A DNA stretch of 64,000 nt from Pseudidiomarina marina (GTDB lineage Bacteria; Pseudomonadota; Gammaproteobacteria; Enterobacterales; Alteromonadaceae). The notes beneath the pieces were generated by a model that saw only the letters and a program-made list of their open reading frames with translations, searched no databases and was not told the origin of the DNA. Location: positions 62,001 to 126,000 of the forward strand of contig NZ_PIPZ01000002.1 of the NCBI RefSeq assembly GCF_003987045.1. The letters run 5' to 3'. Positions 8,757 through 17,426 of this stretch are shown in pieces (position 1 is the stretch's first letter; each line of letters opens with the position of its first letter). Made by a program: the position numbers and the translations under genes.

Positions 8757-9686
8757 TTAGAGTTTTTGCTCTAGCTCTGGCAGTACGTCGAACAAATCAG
8801 CGACTAAGCCATAATCTGCCACTTGGAAGATTGGTGCTTCTTCGTCTTTGTTGATAGCGACGATGACTTTTGAGTCTTTCATACCGGCTAAGTGCTGAAT
8901 CGCACCGCTGATACCGACTGCAATGTAGAGTTCTGGCGCGACAATTTTGCCGGTTTGGCCAACTTGCATGTCGTTTGGTACGAAGCCTGCGTCAACAGCG
9001 GCACGCGAAGCACCAACGGCGGCGCCAAGTTTATCGGCAACTTTTTCAAGCAGGTGGAAGTTTTCACCGTTTTGCATGCCGCGACCGCCTGAAATCACAA
9101 CGCGTGCTGCGGTGAGATCGGGACGCTCAGACTGCGCCAGCTCTTCGCCAACAAATTCAGCTTTGTCGTTATTCACAACGTTATCAATCGTTTCAACGCT
9201 ACCGTTACCGCCTTCTGCAGCGACAGCATCAAATGCGGTTGCGCGTACGGTGATGACTTTGATGGCGTCTTCTGATTGCACGGTTGCGATTGCATTACCC
9301 GCGTAGATTGGGCGCTTGAAAGTATCTGCGCTTTCTACGGCGATAATGTCAGAGATTTGGGCAACATCTAGCAGTGCAGCGACACGCGGCATGAAGTTTT
9401 TACCGGTGGTAGTCGCTGGAGCCAAGATGTGACCGTAGTCTTTGCCTAGATCGGCAACCAGCTGACCTAAATTCTCAGCTAGAAAATGACCATAGGCTGC
9501 GTTGTCTGCGAGCAGAACTTTGCTCACGCCGTCGGCCTTCGCAACTTCGTCAGCGACTGCTTGGCAACCTTGGCCGGCTACTAATACGTGAATGTCGCCG
9601 CCAATTTGCTTTGCTGCCGCTAAGGTTTTTAGCGTGGCGCCATTCAGTTGTGCGTTGTCATGTTCGGCAATAACGAGAATGCTCAT
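8757..9686 (-). CDS. etfA: electron transfer flavoprotein alpha subunit
   Basis: A 309-residue ETF alpha (FixB) protein. The N-terminal domain ([16 protein letters not shown]) is followed from about residue 190 by the FAD-binding domain with VVISGGRGM, the SRAAVDAGF segment and [20 protein letters not shown]. With EtfB it forms the soluble FAD/AMP heterodimer that collects electrons from acyl-CoA and other dehydrogenases and passes them to ETF-ubiquinone oxidoreductase, which is not in this window. ATG overlaps the etfB stop by 4 bases, so the two subunits are translationally coupled. Confidence 0.97.
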   Translation of the reverse strand: MSILVIAEHDNAQLNGATLKTLAAAKQIGGDIHVLVAGQGCQAVADEVAKADGVSKVLLADNAAYGHFLAENLGQLVADLGKDYGHILAPATTTGKNFMPRVAALLDVAQISDIIAVESADTFKRPIYAGNAIATVQSEDAIKVITVRATAFDAVAAEGGNGSVETIDNVVNNDKAEFVGEELAQSERPDLTAARVVISGGRGMQNGENFHLLEKVADKLGAAVGASRAAVDAGFVPNDMQVGQTGKIVAPELYIAVGISGAIQHLAGMKDSKVIVAINKDEEAPIFQVADYGLVADLFDVLPELEQKL

Positions 9687-10432
9687 ATCACTTTTGCCTC
9701 ATTTTGAAGTTTTTCAACTAGCTCTGCGACGTTCGCCACTTTGATACCAGCGCTGCGTTCTGCAGGTGGCTCAACCTTTAGCAATTTCACAGTGCGCGTC
9801 ACGCTTACACCTAATTCGTCTGGCGTGGTCACATCGAGTGGCTTCTTCTTTGCCTTCATGATGTTTGGTAATGATGCATAGCGCGGCTCGTTCAAACGTA
9901 AGTCGGTGGTGACAATGGCTGGCAACTGCAACTTCACGGTCTGCAATCCGCCGTCAACTTCACGCGTCACATTCACGCTGCCATCAGCAACGTCTACTTT
10001 CGACGCAAAGGTGCCCTGCGGCATACCAGTTAACGCACCCAACATTTGGCCAGTTTGGTTGTTGTCAGAATCAATCGCTTGTTTACCAAGAATAACCAAC
10101 TGCGGTTGTTCTTTTTCCACAACACCTTTCAACAGTTTGGCCACTGCCAATGAATCTGGAAGCTCATCGGTTTCAACTTGAATAGCACGGTCAGCACCGA
10201 GTGCCAACGCTGTACGCAATTGTTCTTGCACCGCTTTTGGGCCGATGCTCACAACCACGACTTCTTCGGCAATGCCTTTTTCTTTGAGTCGTACTGCTTC
10301 CTCGACAGCGATTTCACAGAACGGGTTCAGGGCCATTTTTACGTTGGCCAAATCAACGTCTGATTGGTCCGCTTTCACGCGAACTTTCACGTTGTAATCA
10401 ATGACGCGTTTGACCGCCACTAATACTTTCAT
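9683..10432 (-). CDS. etfB: electron transfer flavoprotein beta subunit
   Basis: A 249-residue ETF beta (FixA) protein starting [20 protein letters not shown] at ATG 10432, with AGGAACG about 8 bases upstream. It carries the AMP-binding signature region VEEAVRLKE, the [21 protein letters not shown] stretch and the conserved [15 protein letters not shown]. First gene of the etfBA operon, divergent from csdE. In-frame codons further upstream would add a non-family leader. Confidence 0.97.
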   Translation of the reverse strand: MKVLVAVKRVIDYNVKVRVKADQSDVDLANVKMALNPFCEIAVEEAVRLKEKGIAEEVVVVSIGPKAVQEQLRTALALGADRAIQVETDELPDSLAVAKLLKGVVEKEQPQLVILGKQAIDSDNNQTGQMLGALTGMPQGTFASKVDVADGSVNVTREVDGGLQTVKLQLPAIVTTDLRLNEPRYASLPNIMKAKKKPLDVTTPDELGVSVTRTVKLLKVEPPAERSAGIKVANVAELVEKLQNEAKVI

Positions 10433-10573
10433 GTTGTCGTTCCTGTTGTTTAGAGTTCTGTTCAAATGAATTTGAGACCGAGCAAGATTAACATTTTTCG
10501 GCACAAAAATGGTACTCTTACGGGCGTTTTTATTGACTAACCTGACGAATTGTCACTTTTCACTAGGAATTAC

Positions 10574-10969
10574 ATGTACGGCATTTTGAGCGAATCTGAT
10601 CTGTTGGCACTGCGGGAGCAACTTGGCTCGCGTGAGAATCGTATGCGTTATTTGGTGCAATTGGCGAAGCAAGCTGAGATTCCTGATGACTTTCGAACAT
10701 CTGGGCGCGAGGTGTTTGGTTGTGAGGCACGGGTTTGGGTGCAAGCTGATTGGCGTGATGACCGACTGGCGCTTACGGTTGATAGTGAGTCACGCGTGGT
10801 GTTGGGTTTATTGATGGTGATTCGGCAGGCGTTGCATGGTGCGAGCTCAGAACAAGTTTCTGGCTATTCGTTAGATGACCACTTCGATGCGCTTGGGTTG
10901 GCTGACTTTGTGACGTCTTCGCGGCGAAATGGTTTGCGCAATGTCATCGCCAAACTGCAAGAGCGATAA
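10574..10969 (+). CDS. csdE: SufE/CsdE family sulfur acceptor
   Basis: ATG at 10574 with AGGAA 5 bases upstream gives 131 residues. SufE fold: RMRYLVQLAKQ helix, the sulfur-accepting cysteine in FGCEARVWV (Cys50), and a C-terminal helix LRNVIAKLQER. These proteins take persulfide sulfur from a cysteine desulfurase and stimulate it. It faces tcdA (csdL) with a REP-like pair between the two stops; in E. coli csdA-csdE-csdL are adjacent, which supports CsdE over SufE. No desulfurase gene lies nearby. Its TAA stop falls in the TAACGGCGC foot of the REP-like repeat. Confidence 0.85.
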   Translation: MYGILSESDLLALREQLGSRENRMRYLVQLAKQAEIPDDFRTSGREVFGCEARVWVQADWRDDRLALTVDSESRVVLGLLMVIRQALHGASSEQVSGYSLDDHFDALGLADFVTSSRRNGLRNVIAKLQER

Positions 10970-11060
10970 CGGCGCTGCGCGCCACCCGGCGGGGTTGGCA
11001 TCCGGTAAGCCCCAGATATTAACGGCGCTTCGCGCCACCCGGCGTAAAACGCCGGGCTAC
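10967..11060 (-). repeat. two REP-like elements, the first degenerate
   Basis: A degenerate copy (TAACGGCGCTGCGCGCCACC, 10967 on) has lost its GTAG arm after CCCGGCGGGG. A complete copy at 11019-11060 reads on the minus strand GTAG, CCCGGCG-tttta-CGCCGGG, GGCGC-gaa-GCGCC. TAG at 11057-11059 is the tcdA stop codon. Confidence 0.8.
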
Positions 11061-11815
11061 AGTTTTTTCAGGAGCAGTGCGGTGGCGTGCATGGCGAAGG
11101 TGGCGGTGACCGGCATCGCGGCGCCGAAGCCAGTGGCACAATCCATACGCATGCTGCCAGCGCCTGGTTTCGCGTGCGACCACTCGCCATCACCCGTTGG
11201 GTAACGTAATTGTTCGGTAGAATACACGGCGGTAACGCCAAACGAGCGTTTTGGATTCTTCGAGAAGTTATAATCGCGACGCAACATGGAACGAACTTTT
11301 GCTAATAACGGGTCTTGTGTCGCTTTGGCTAAGTCTCCCGATGTCACTTGGCTTGGATCAACCTGACCACCAGCCCCACCACACGTAACCAACGGCACTT
11401 TGCGGCGCTTACACCAAGCAATCAGTGCTGCTTTTACGGTCACACTATCAATTGCATCTAATACTGCGGTGACGGGTTCACCGAGATAGTCGTTGAGGTT
11501 ATCGGCTGAGAGAAAATCGTCAATTATGCGCACTTCGCAATCTGGATTAATATCTTTTACCCGTGCGGCTAATACTTCTGTTTTAAGTTGACCAACCGTG
11601 CTTGTTAGTGCCGGTAACTGACGATTGATGTTGGTCACGCAAACGTCGTCAAGATCAATTAACGTGAGCGCACCAATACCAGAGCGCGCGAGCGCCTCAA
11701 CCGCCCATGAGCCAACACCGCCCAAACCGATCACTGCAACGTGATGCTGTTGAAAAGATTGGGCCGCGGCCGTGCCGTATACGCGTTGAATACCCGCAAA
11801 ACGCTCTTTGCTCAT
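11057..11815 (-). CDS. tcdA: tRNA threonylcarbamoyladenosine dehydratase (TcdA/CsdL)
   Basis: A 252-residue E1-like ATP-dependent enzyme that cyclises t6A37 to ct6A in tRNAs reading ANN codons. Visible: ERFAGIQRVYG, nucleotide-binding VIGLGGVGSWAVEALARSG, LIDLDDVCVTNINRQ, DAIDSVTVKAALIAWC and GGAGGQVDPS. Length fits the family (E. coli 268). Its stop codon is provided by a REP-like element. Convergent with csdE, whose product probably works with a desulfurase acting with this enzyme (known in E. coli). Confidence 0.95.
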   Translation of the reverse strand: MSKERFAGIQRVYGTAAAQSFQQHHVAVIGLGGVGSWAVEALARSGIGALTLIDLDDVCVTNINRQLPALTSTVGQLKTEVLAARVKDINPDCEVRIIDDFLSADNLNDYLGEPVTAVLDAIDSVTVKAALIAWCKRRKVPLVTCGGAGGQVDPSQVTSGDLAKATQDPLLAKVRSMLRRDYNFSKNPKRSFGVTAVYSTEQLRYPTGDGEWSHAKPGAGSMRMDCATGFGAAMPVTATFAMHATALLLKKL

Positions 11816-11895
11816 GAACTCTCTAACTCAATGGACGAAAAACTGCGGCATTCTAGCAGTTTTGTCTGCGTTTTCACACGCCGTGACAACAACCG

Positions 11896-12300
11896 TCAAT
11901 CATCTATTTGAGTCAACAAACTCTCGTGAATATAACCCTGTGTACCGTTTGCTAACTGCACCAAAAACCAAGGTTCAAACGGTTGTTTTTTTAAAATCAT
12001 TACACGCTCGTTCGGTGACGCCGAAGCAACCACAGCCGTTTGCGTGGACGTTCCAGCTCTGACATTCACGTTACTATTTGCCTGTACGCGATACATAACC
12101 CCTTGGACAACGAGCGTATCATTGGTGACCCACTGCACATCATTGAAACCAGTAAGCGAACGATAATATTCGCCAAGCGGCAATTCGCCGAGCACCTCGC
12201 CGAGTTTTCGTCCCCAGCCATCTTGGGCAGCTGCCGGCGCACTTAGTATGAGGTTTACTGCCAATAACATTGCACTTGCCATTCTCATTGTTCCGCGCAT
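11896..12300 (-). CDS. exported SH3-domain protein
   Basis: 134 residues. Signal peptide MRGTMRMASAMLLAVNLILSAPAAA, a linker containing GEVLGELPLGEYYRSLTGFNDV, then a bacterial SH3 (SH3b) domain from about residue 70 to 130 with NVNVRAGTSTQTAVVA, PWFLVQL and GTQGYIHESLL. SH3b domains often bind peptidoglycan or peptides in the periplasm. Its ATG overlaps the stop of the upstream 603-residue membrane protein by one base (TAATG), so the two are almost certainly co-translated. The partner and ligand are unknown. Confidence 0.8.
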   Translation of the reverse strand: MRGTMRMASAMLLAVNLILSAPAAAQDGWGRKLGEVLGELPLGEYYRSLTGFNDVQWVTNDTLVVQGVMYRVQANSNVNVRAGTSTQTAVVASASPNERVMILKKQPFEPWFLVQLANGTQGYIHESLLTQIDD

Positions 12301-14111
12301 TAGTCATCGCCTCCAAATAAGCTCAATCCGGCCTCCAGCAAGCCTGCGGCATGCTCTAATGATTCAAATACGAGCGTACTCATTTCGCTATCGACAGCCG
12401 CTTCGAATTGCAACACTGCGTTACTGCCATTGCCCGCGATAATCTGATTAATGAGTTCAAGAGCAAGATCTTCCCCAGCTCCTTGTGCCAGCTCTTTCAT
12501 GGTCTCATTCAGTTCATCAATAATGTCTTGCTTGGTTTGCTCAGACACGCTTTGGCGCGATGGCGCTGGCTGATTTTGACGTGTACTGAAGGTGTCGCGT
12601 AGCATCGCCGTCGCAGCGATATGCCCAAACGCGTCTGTGCTCGCTTTAAAGTTATTCGGCAATTGCGGTTGTCGCAAGCCTGCTCGCCATATTTGTTGCT
12701 TGTTGACCTGATAAAATACGGTCGCTTCAATAGTTGGCGCTCCCGTTGTTAATCGCCCAACTGGCAACAAATGAAACTGCAATTGTTGTTGCTCAAGGTT
12801 AGCGAGAGGCGCATCGCTAAATAATGCTAAGCCGTGCGTGCCTTTGCTTTCCTCTGGAAAGTAAGCCGACATAATGGTCGCTAGGGTGTGACGTAACTGT
12901 TTTGAAAACGAGCGGTGAAACACATGATCCTGCGAACGATCAGAAACCTCTTGAAATAGCCGCTGGATAAAATAAGAGTGCGCCAGTTGTCGCACTCCTA
13001 ACTGTTGTTGCTCAGTCAATGTGCCCTGCAATAACTGCTCAACGAAAGCCAGAAATTGGCTAACTTGCTCGCTAACAAACCCTTGTGCACTTTCAACTTT
13101 CGTGAGCTGTTGACGTATCGCAGCAAAACTCGTGCGTTCACTTGCATATTTTTCCGTGGCCTCATGCAGCGTGACAGCAGTAATACCAAGCGCGCCCCAG
13201 CGCTGCTCACATTCAGCGAGTTTTGCGCGCTCGAGTGAACTCAAACTGTCGTATTTAGTCAGCTCATTATCTGGGCCTGCATAGCTATACCAGCCCTCTA
13301 GCACCTGAATATCGAGCGCTAACCCTGCCGCTTGTTGTGTTTCGCGTTGCTCGAGTTGGCGACTAATCAGGTGCATAAAGTTAGCAATAAGATACAGCTT
13401 TCCATAGCGCTGATAGGCACTAGCATCACGTTGTTGCAGAGTACTGCCGGCATTACGGTATAACCGTTCGAGCGTTTGAATGCGTTGCCGATAAGTTTGG
13501 AAAATCGCCTGACGCTCCTTATGAAGGATTTCGACTAGTTTTCGCGGTGGCCAGCGATAGCTTTCACAAAACTTAAGAGCTTTTTCATAGGCCCAAACTG
13601 TGCCGTACTCACGAGCGTTCGCCAGTTGCTCTTGGCATAAACGGTTGCGACGCGGAAAATACAAGATCCCACCAATATTTGATAATCCGCCGTACTTTCG
13701 TTGTAGGAAAAATGCGAGGTAAGTTGCGGGGAAAATCCACCACCAAATATGCAATAGCCAACTGGCACCCGTTGGCGATACGAAAGTTAAGTTTGCACGT
13801 TTAGCTAATTCGTCATCAAAACGTCTAAATTCTTTGGTCGAGGGATTATACAGCCCTACCCGTGCAAACTTGGCGTTGGTCGGAGCCAATTTATTAATTG
13901 CCCAAGCGTAGTGATATTCGGTACCGCTGGCATCATCACGCAACGTTGTCGTGTAATCGGTATGCACAACATACGACGGCGGACCAAAGAGCATACCGAG
14001 CAATGCGGCAAATGCCGTCAGCAAGATAAAGCCTCGAAATTTACGGGATTTGAAAAAAAAGAATACTGCTAGCAATAAAACCGCTACAGCTATCCAAGCT
14101 ATTGCTGACAT
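12300..14111 (-). CDS. unrecognised membrane-anchored protein, 603 aa
   Basis: Not recognised. The N-terminus has two close membrane segments (about residues 3-21 and 26-45), a roughly 65-residue probably periplasmic loop with TDYTTTLRDDASGTEYHYAW, and a third tryptophan-rich segment at about 115-135 (LLHIWWWIFPATYLAFFL). The remaining 460 residues are soluble, Gln/Glu/Leu-rich and largely helical, with coiled-coil-like stretches (for example RQRIQTLERLYRNAGSTLQQ), and end in a helix (AAGLLEAGLSLFGGDD). No catalytic motif was seen. It is translationally coupled to the SH3b protein downstream, suggesting one envelope complex. Confidence 0.75.
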   Translation of the reverse strand: MSAIAWIAVAVLLLAVFFFFKSRKFRGFILLTAFAALLGMLFGPPSYVVHTDYTTTLRDDASGTEYHYAWAINKLAPTNAKFARVGLYNPSTKEFRRFDDELAKRANLTFVSPTGASWLLHIWWWIFPATYLAFFLQRKYGGLSNIGGILYFPRRNRLCQEQLANAREYGTVWAYEKALKFCESYRWPPRKLVEILHKERQAIFQTYRQRIQTLERLYRNAGSTLQQRDASAYQRYGKLYLIANFMHLISRQLEQRETQQAAGLALDIQVLEGWYSYAGPDNELTKYDSLSSLERAKLAECEQRWGALGITAVTLHEATEKYASERTSFAAIRQQLTKVESAQGFVSEQVSQFLAFVEQLLQGTLTEQQQLGVRQLAHSYFIQRLFQEVSDRSQDHVFHRSFSKQLRHTLATIMSAYFPEESKGTHGLALFSDAPLANLEQQQLQFHLLPVGRLTTGAPTIEATVFYQVNKQQIWRAGLRQPQLPNNFKASTDAFGHIAATAMLRDTFSTRQNQPAPSRQSVSEQTKQDIIDELNETMKELAQGAGEDLALELINQIIAGNGSNAVLQFEAAVDSEMSTLVFESLEHAAGLLEAGLSLFGGDD

Positions 14112-14189
14112 CCAGAGCTCTCAATTATTATTTTGTTATTATGAACTGAGTTGGATGTTAGCAAATTGTTTTTGAAGAGATAAGTGCAA

Positions 14190-14235
14190 AAACGATATTA
14201 GATATTAGATATTAGATATTAGATATTAGATATTA
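14190..14235. repeat. pure GATATTA heptamer array, six copies
   Basis: After AAAACG, GATATTA repeats six times (14194-14235), a family 3 arm without an opposite arm. The last TTA is the hipA stop codon read on the minus strand, so the array abuts the hipA 3' end. A seven-base period makes copy number likely to vary by slippage. Confidence 0.85.
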
Positions 14236-15549
14236 AAGGTCGAGGCGGTGGTTGGTGGCGATCTCGTTGATGAGGTCGTTGGGTACGTGTTGTTTTTTGG
14301 CGAGCTTTGGCCAGTTTGAGACAGCTTCGATGGTTTGTTCGAGGATGGCGTCGATACGTTTGCGGGTAAACAACGGGCTCACGTTTTCGAGGCTATACAG
14401 ATCAGCGCGGTTAAAATCTTCACGTTTACCGTTGAGTTGCATCCAATGTTGGTTGACCCATTTACTACCGGGCTTATAGCTATATGCGACATCGTAAGCC
14501 GGTGCGAGTTGCCAGCGGTTGTTTTGATAAAGGAAGGCGAAGTTCTTTGCGTGGTCGTCATGATTGCGAGCGACGATGTTGAAGATCATGCGTCGTAGCA
14601 ACTGCTCAGCCTCATGCGCATTGAGCTTAAGTTGACGGGCGACCGCAAATAGCTCGGCATACGAAAAGCTGCCGGGCTTTTTGAAATCGACATGCGCGAT
14701 GCCTGTCAATGTCTGTACATGAAGCTTTTCGTTATCGCGGCGATCAAAGCGTTGTGTCAAAAAGTGCCGACGATCGCCCTCGTCCAACAAGTGACAAGGC
14801 ATCATCTCGATACCACATTCACGCGCCATCAAATAATAAACGTATTCCATGGCACCAAACCCTTGCGGATCATCAAACGTTTCCCGTTGAATATTGCGTT
14901 CGGTCACCCCATCAAATTTCATGATGTAATGCACGAATCCCTCAGGCGCATCGGTTTGACCTGAACACACTTCAGTGAAGTCACCACTGAATGCCAATAC
15001 AGCTTTAGGCCTGGCGCCGCCCGCGCTCATCCCGACAGAGAGCAACGACAACATCGCCTCTTGATCGGTTCTACCGCTAGGATCAAGCTCAACGTGAAAT
15101 TGCGAGCGCTTATTGAGTACATCTTGCGCTACTTTTATGAGTTCTTTAATTTCAACATCTTGAGACTTTTCGAATCCTCTTACCCGCGTAGCTGGTCGAT
15201 ATTCCAACGCTCCCATACCGCGTTTTCCGGTGTACTGCAGGCGTTGTAGCGGTGTAATGTCGCTCGGTTGTTTACCTTGACTGGCTACCCAAGCATTGAG
15301 TACGGCGTTACCAAAATCATCAGGCAGTGAATCAGCGGTAAGGCCTGGCAAGCCGTGAAAGGTTTCATAATTTAATTCAGGAAAGCTGTAGATTTGTTTA
15401 CGGAGTGGCATTTTCAGCGGTGCTAGCTCAATGCCACTGGTAAGAAATTCCGGCGTATATTCAAAGGCGCCAACACCACGCACAGTATCAAAGCTCAACG
15501 CGCCAACTTCGTGGTCTTGATACCATACGCCAATAACTTCCATTACCAT
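14233..15549 (-). CDS. hipA: HipA-family serine/threonine kinase toxin
   Basis: A 438-residue HipA-like kinase. The N-terminal subdomain (VIGVWYQDHEVGALSFD...) is followed by the phosphate-binding segment MSAGGARPKAVLAF near residue 180, and the catalytic core FNIVARNHDDHAKNFAFLY with metal-binding LAPAYDVAYSY near residue 340. In E. coli HipA phosphorylates glutamyl-tRNA synthetase and induces dormancy; the target here is unknown. The start overlaps the hipB stop by 7 bases, the standard antitoxin-first order. Its stop codon lies in a GATATTA array. Confidence 0.93.
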   Translation of the reverse strand: MVMEVIGVWYQDHEVGALSFDTVRGVGAFEYTPEFLTSGIELAPLKMPLRKQIYSFPELNYETFHGLPGLTADSLPDDFGNAVLNAWVASQGKQPSDITPLQRLQYTGKRGMGALEYRPATRVRGFEKSQDVEIKELIKVAQDVLNKRSQFHVELDPSGRTDQEAMLSLLSVGMSAGGARPKAVLAFSGDFTEVCSGQTDAPEGFVHYIMKFDGVTERNIQRETFDDPQGFGAMEYVYYLMARECGIEMMPCHLLDEGDRRHFLTQRFDRRDNEKLHVQTLTGIAHVDFKKPGSFSYAELFAVARQLKLNAHEAEQLLRRMIFNIVARNHDDHAKNFAFLYQNNRWQLAPAYDVAYSYKPGSKWVNQHWMQLNGKREDFNRADLYSLENVSPLFTRKRIDAILEQTIEAVSNWPKLAKKQHVPNDLINEIATNHRLDL

Positions 15550-15869
15550 GCTTCAACATCCAATTCGTCGTCGTAACCTTTACCGCGAGAGCCTGTTGCG
15601 CGCTTACGTTTTTTACCTTGCAGCTTTTTCAACTGCACTGGCGATATCGGCTGTGGCGGCAAGAAATTGTCTAACTGCGCCGTAAGATCAAGCGCTTGCA
15701 TTAATGCCACAAAGTTCTCAAGCGTGGCTTGGCCTTTTTCAGCATTCAACACAATCTTACGCGACACCCCCGCCTGCTCTGCAAGCTCTACTTGGGTAAT
15801 ATTCGCGTTAAGTCGCGCTTGTTTGAGGCGTTCGCCGAGTTGTTCGGCTTGGGCTGCAGGTGAAAGCAT
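15543..15869 (-). CDS. hipB: HipB-like Xre antitoxin/repressor
   Basis: 108 residues with a helix-turn-helix (LKQARLNANITQVELAEQAG, about residues 15-34) and a basic C-terminal tail (KKLQGKKRKRATGSRGKG). HipB partners neutralise HipA and repress the shared promoter. Only a poor ribosome-binding sequence (CGGACACCGAC) precedes the ATG, and a TTATTCG array begins about 10 bases upstream, so the promoter and any operator must lie in or beyond repeat DNA. I found no TATCC-N8-GGATA operator of the E. coli type. Confidence 0.9.
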   Translation of the reverse strand: MLSPAAQAEQLGERLKQARLNANITQVELAEQAGVSRKIVLNAEKGQATLENFVALMQALDLTAQLDNFLPPQPISPVQLKKLQGKKRKRATGSRGKGYDDELDVEAW

Positions 15870-15878
15870 GTCGGTGTC

Positions 15879-15908
15879 CGTTGTTCGTTATTCGTTATTC
15901 GTTATTCG
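15879..15908. repeat. TTATTCG heptamer array upstream of hipB
   Basis: GTTGTTCG followed by three TTATTCG heptamers. It is the outer arm of a family 2 element; matching inverted heptamers (CGAATAACCAATAACC) occur far away at 16505-16535, so the element may have been opened by the 600 bases between. Confidence 0.8.
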
Positions 15909-16019
15909 TGCGCTTTGCTGTTCGTGCGCTTTGCTGTTCGTACGCTTTGCTGTTCGTACGCTTTGCTGTTCGTACGCTTTGCTGTTCGTACGCTTTGCTG
16001 TTCGTACGCTTTGCTGTTC
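15908..16019. repeat. 16-bp tandem repeat, seven copies
   Basis: Seven head-to-tail copies of GTRCGCTTTGCTGTTC: copies 1-2 have G and copies 3-7 have A at position 3. No spacers, so not CRISPR. A related unit (GTTCGTGCGCTGCGCTGTTCG on the opposite strand) occurs inside the element at 59966-60122. It lies 40-150 bases upstream of hipB. Confidence 0.92.
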
Positions 16020-16536
16020 TTTAAAGCGTAGACCTGATATTAGATAAAGTAAAGTTCTAATATTTGAACTTTAGTTAATTTTTAAGCAAATTAAATACTA
16101 TATATCGGACATTAAATGACGTTGAATGATGTGACTAGGGAGGTTAGGTTGATGGGTGTATGTGTGGGGGTATTTCCTCGGAACCATCAAAATACAAACT
16201 ATAGCTTATATAACGCTATTCGAACTTTATTATAGGTTTTAGCTTTAAAAGCTCCGATAAGCGGACATAAAAAGCGGAAGGTAACCAAAATCTCAAGCCT
16301 GAACCAAGATGAAATAAAGACCCATAAATAGCACTTTAATATCAATAAATGGCGATTAGGTATCGTATAAAGGATTTTATAATAAGCGCTGAAAATCGAG
16401 TTTTTTAGAAAAGGGGGGTGTATATACCTCTCTCTCGCTTTGGTTATTCGTGTTTAGGAGCTCTGGGGTTTGTTGCAATGTTTCAACTTTACGCAATGAG
16501 CTCCTCGAATAACCAATAACCAATAACGAATAACGA
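16020..16536. other. AT-rich gene-poor gap between hipBA and thyA
   Basis: No convincing gene. It holds remnants of both repeat families (GATATTAGATAAAG...TTCTAATATTTG near 16035-16065; inverted heptamers 16505-16535), an inverted repeat AGGAGCTC...GAGCTCCT (16456-16506 region), and about 370 bases of AT-rich DNA visibly unlike the flanking genes. One very short ORF is listed separately. I see no integron recombination site, tRNA or integrase. Confidence 0.6.
16152..16235 (+). CDS. possible 27-residue ORF in the AT-rich gap
   Basis: ATG at 16152 follows GGGAGG (16138-16143) by 8 bases and opens a frame beginning MGVCVGVFPRNHQNTNYSLY and ending at TAG 16233. The good ribosome-binding spacing is the only support; there is no recognisable domain. 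It could equally be chance. Confidence 0.2.
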   Translation: MGVCVGVFPRNHQNTNYSLYNAIRTLL

Positions 16537-16578
16537 TTAACGGCGCTTCGCGCCGCCCGGCGTGAAACGCCGGGCTAC
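16537..16578 (-). repeat. REP-like double hairpin supplying the thyA stop codon
   Basis: Minus strand: GTAG, CCCGGCG-tttca-CGCCGGG, then GGCGC-gaa-GCGCC and GTTAA. TAG at 16575-16577 ends thyA. It directly adjoins inverted TTATTCG heptamers on its left. Confidence 0.85.
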
Positions 16579-17426
16579 ACGCTGAAGGGGTAGGCTATTG
16601 GTGGGTGATGCTTGTAGTTGTGGACGGCGAAGTCGTCCATGGTGACCCAGGTTTCCAAGTCTTCTAAGGTTTTGATGTCTGGGTTGATTTCGAGCTGCGG
16701 CGCGGGGTAAGGCTCGCGCTTGAGCTGCACGTCACGCATCAGTTCGAGTTGGTCTTCGTAAATATGGGCGTTGACGATTTTGTGATAGGCCACACCGGCT
16801 TTATGACCGGTAATTTGGGCCATTAATGCTAAGAAGGTAAATACTTGTACTTGGTTGAAGTTTAGCCCCAGCGGTACATCGCATGAGCGCTGATAACTTG
16901 TTAAATACAAGGTATCACCCAGTAGCGAAAAATTATGGGTATGCATGCACGGGCGTAAGCAGCCCATATGAAATTCGCCTGGGTTATAGAAACTTATGAT
17001 TTCGCCGCGGTCGTCGATGCCGCGAGATAAGTTGTCGACCACTTTGCGCAATTGATCGACCACGCCGCCGTCAGGCTTAGCCCAAGCTCGACCTTGTACG
17101 CCATAAACGCGCCCCATATCGTCCTCACCTTTACGGTGTGGGTTGGCTAGCCATGCTTCATTTAGATTGGCGTTGGCATCCCATGTTGGGGTGCCAAGCG
17201 CACGAAAATCTGCGGCATTGGAGTAGCCTCGGATATATCCGAGCAACTCAGCAATAGCGGCTTTCCAATAGCTTTTACGGGTGGTGATTAACGGAAATTC
17301 ATTGCGATCAACGCGATATTCAAGATCCGCATTGATCACGGTTAAACAGCGTTTGCCGGTACGTTCGTTTTCTACCCAAACGCCATCTTCAACGATACGT
17401 TGGCAAAGTTCTAGATACTGTTTCAC
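16575..17426 (-). CDS. thyA: thymidylate synthase
   Basis: 283 residues. ThyA converts dUMP to dTMP using methylene-tetrahydrofolate, producing dihydrofolate that FolA (39892-40401) recycles. Seen: [21 protein letters not shown], the catalytic cysteine in RPCMH, and the dUMP-binding block [15 protein letters not shown], then HIYEDQL and a terminal AYPFSV. It is slightly longer than the 264-residue E. coli enzyme. The start overlaps lgt by 4 bases, the same lgt-thyA coupling as in E. coli. The stop codon belongs to a REP-like repeat. Confidence 0.97.
   Translation of the reverse strand: MKQYLELCQRIVEDGVWVENERTGKRCLTVINADLEYRVDRNEFPLITTRKSYWKAAIAELLGYIRGYSNAADFRALGTPTWDANANLNEAWLANPHRKGEDDMGRVYGVQGRAWAKPDGGVVDQLRKVVDNLSRGIDDRGEIISFYNPGEFHMGCLRPCMHTHNFSLLGDTLYLTSYQRSCDVPLGLNFNQVQVFTFLALMAQITGHKAGVAYHKIVNAHIYEDQLELMRDVQLKREPYPAPQLEINPDIKTLEDLETWVTMDDFAVHNYKHHPPIAYPFSV

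Noticed and set aside
15908-16019. CRISPR-like array
   Set aside because: Units are contiguous with no spacers and only 16 bases long.
15667-16047. A 126-codon plus-strand frame across hipB and the 16-bp repeats
   Set aside because: Antisense to hipB; the second half is only the tandem repeat translated (FVRFAVRTLCC-like units). No ribosome site.
16020-16536. Integron attachment site or remnant prophage in the AT-rich gap
   Set aside because: No attC-type inverted core sites, integrase or phage gene seen.
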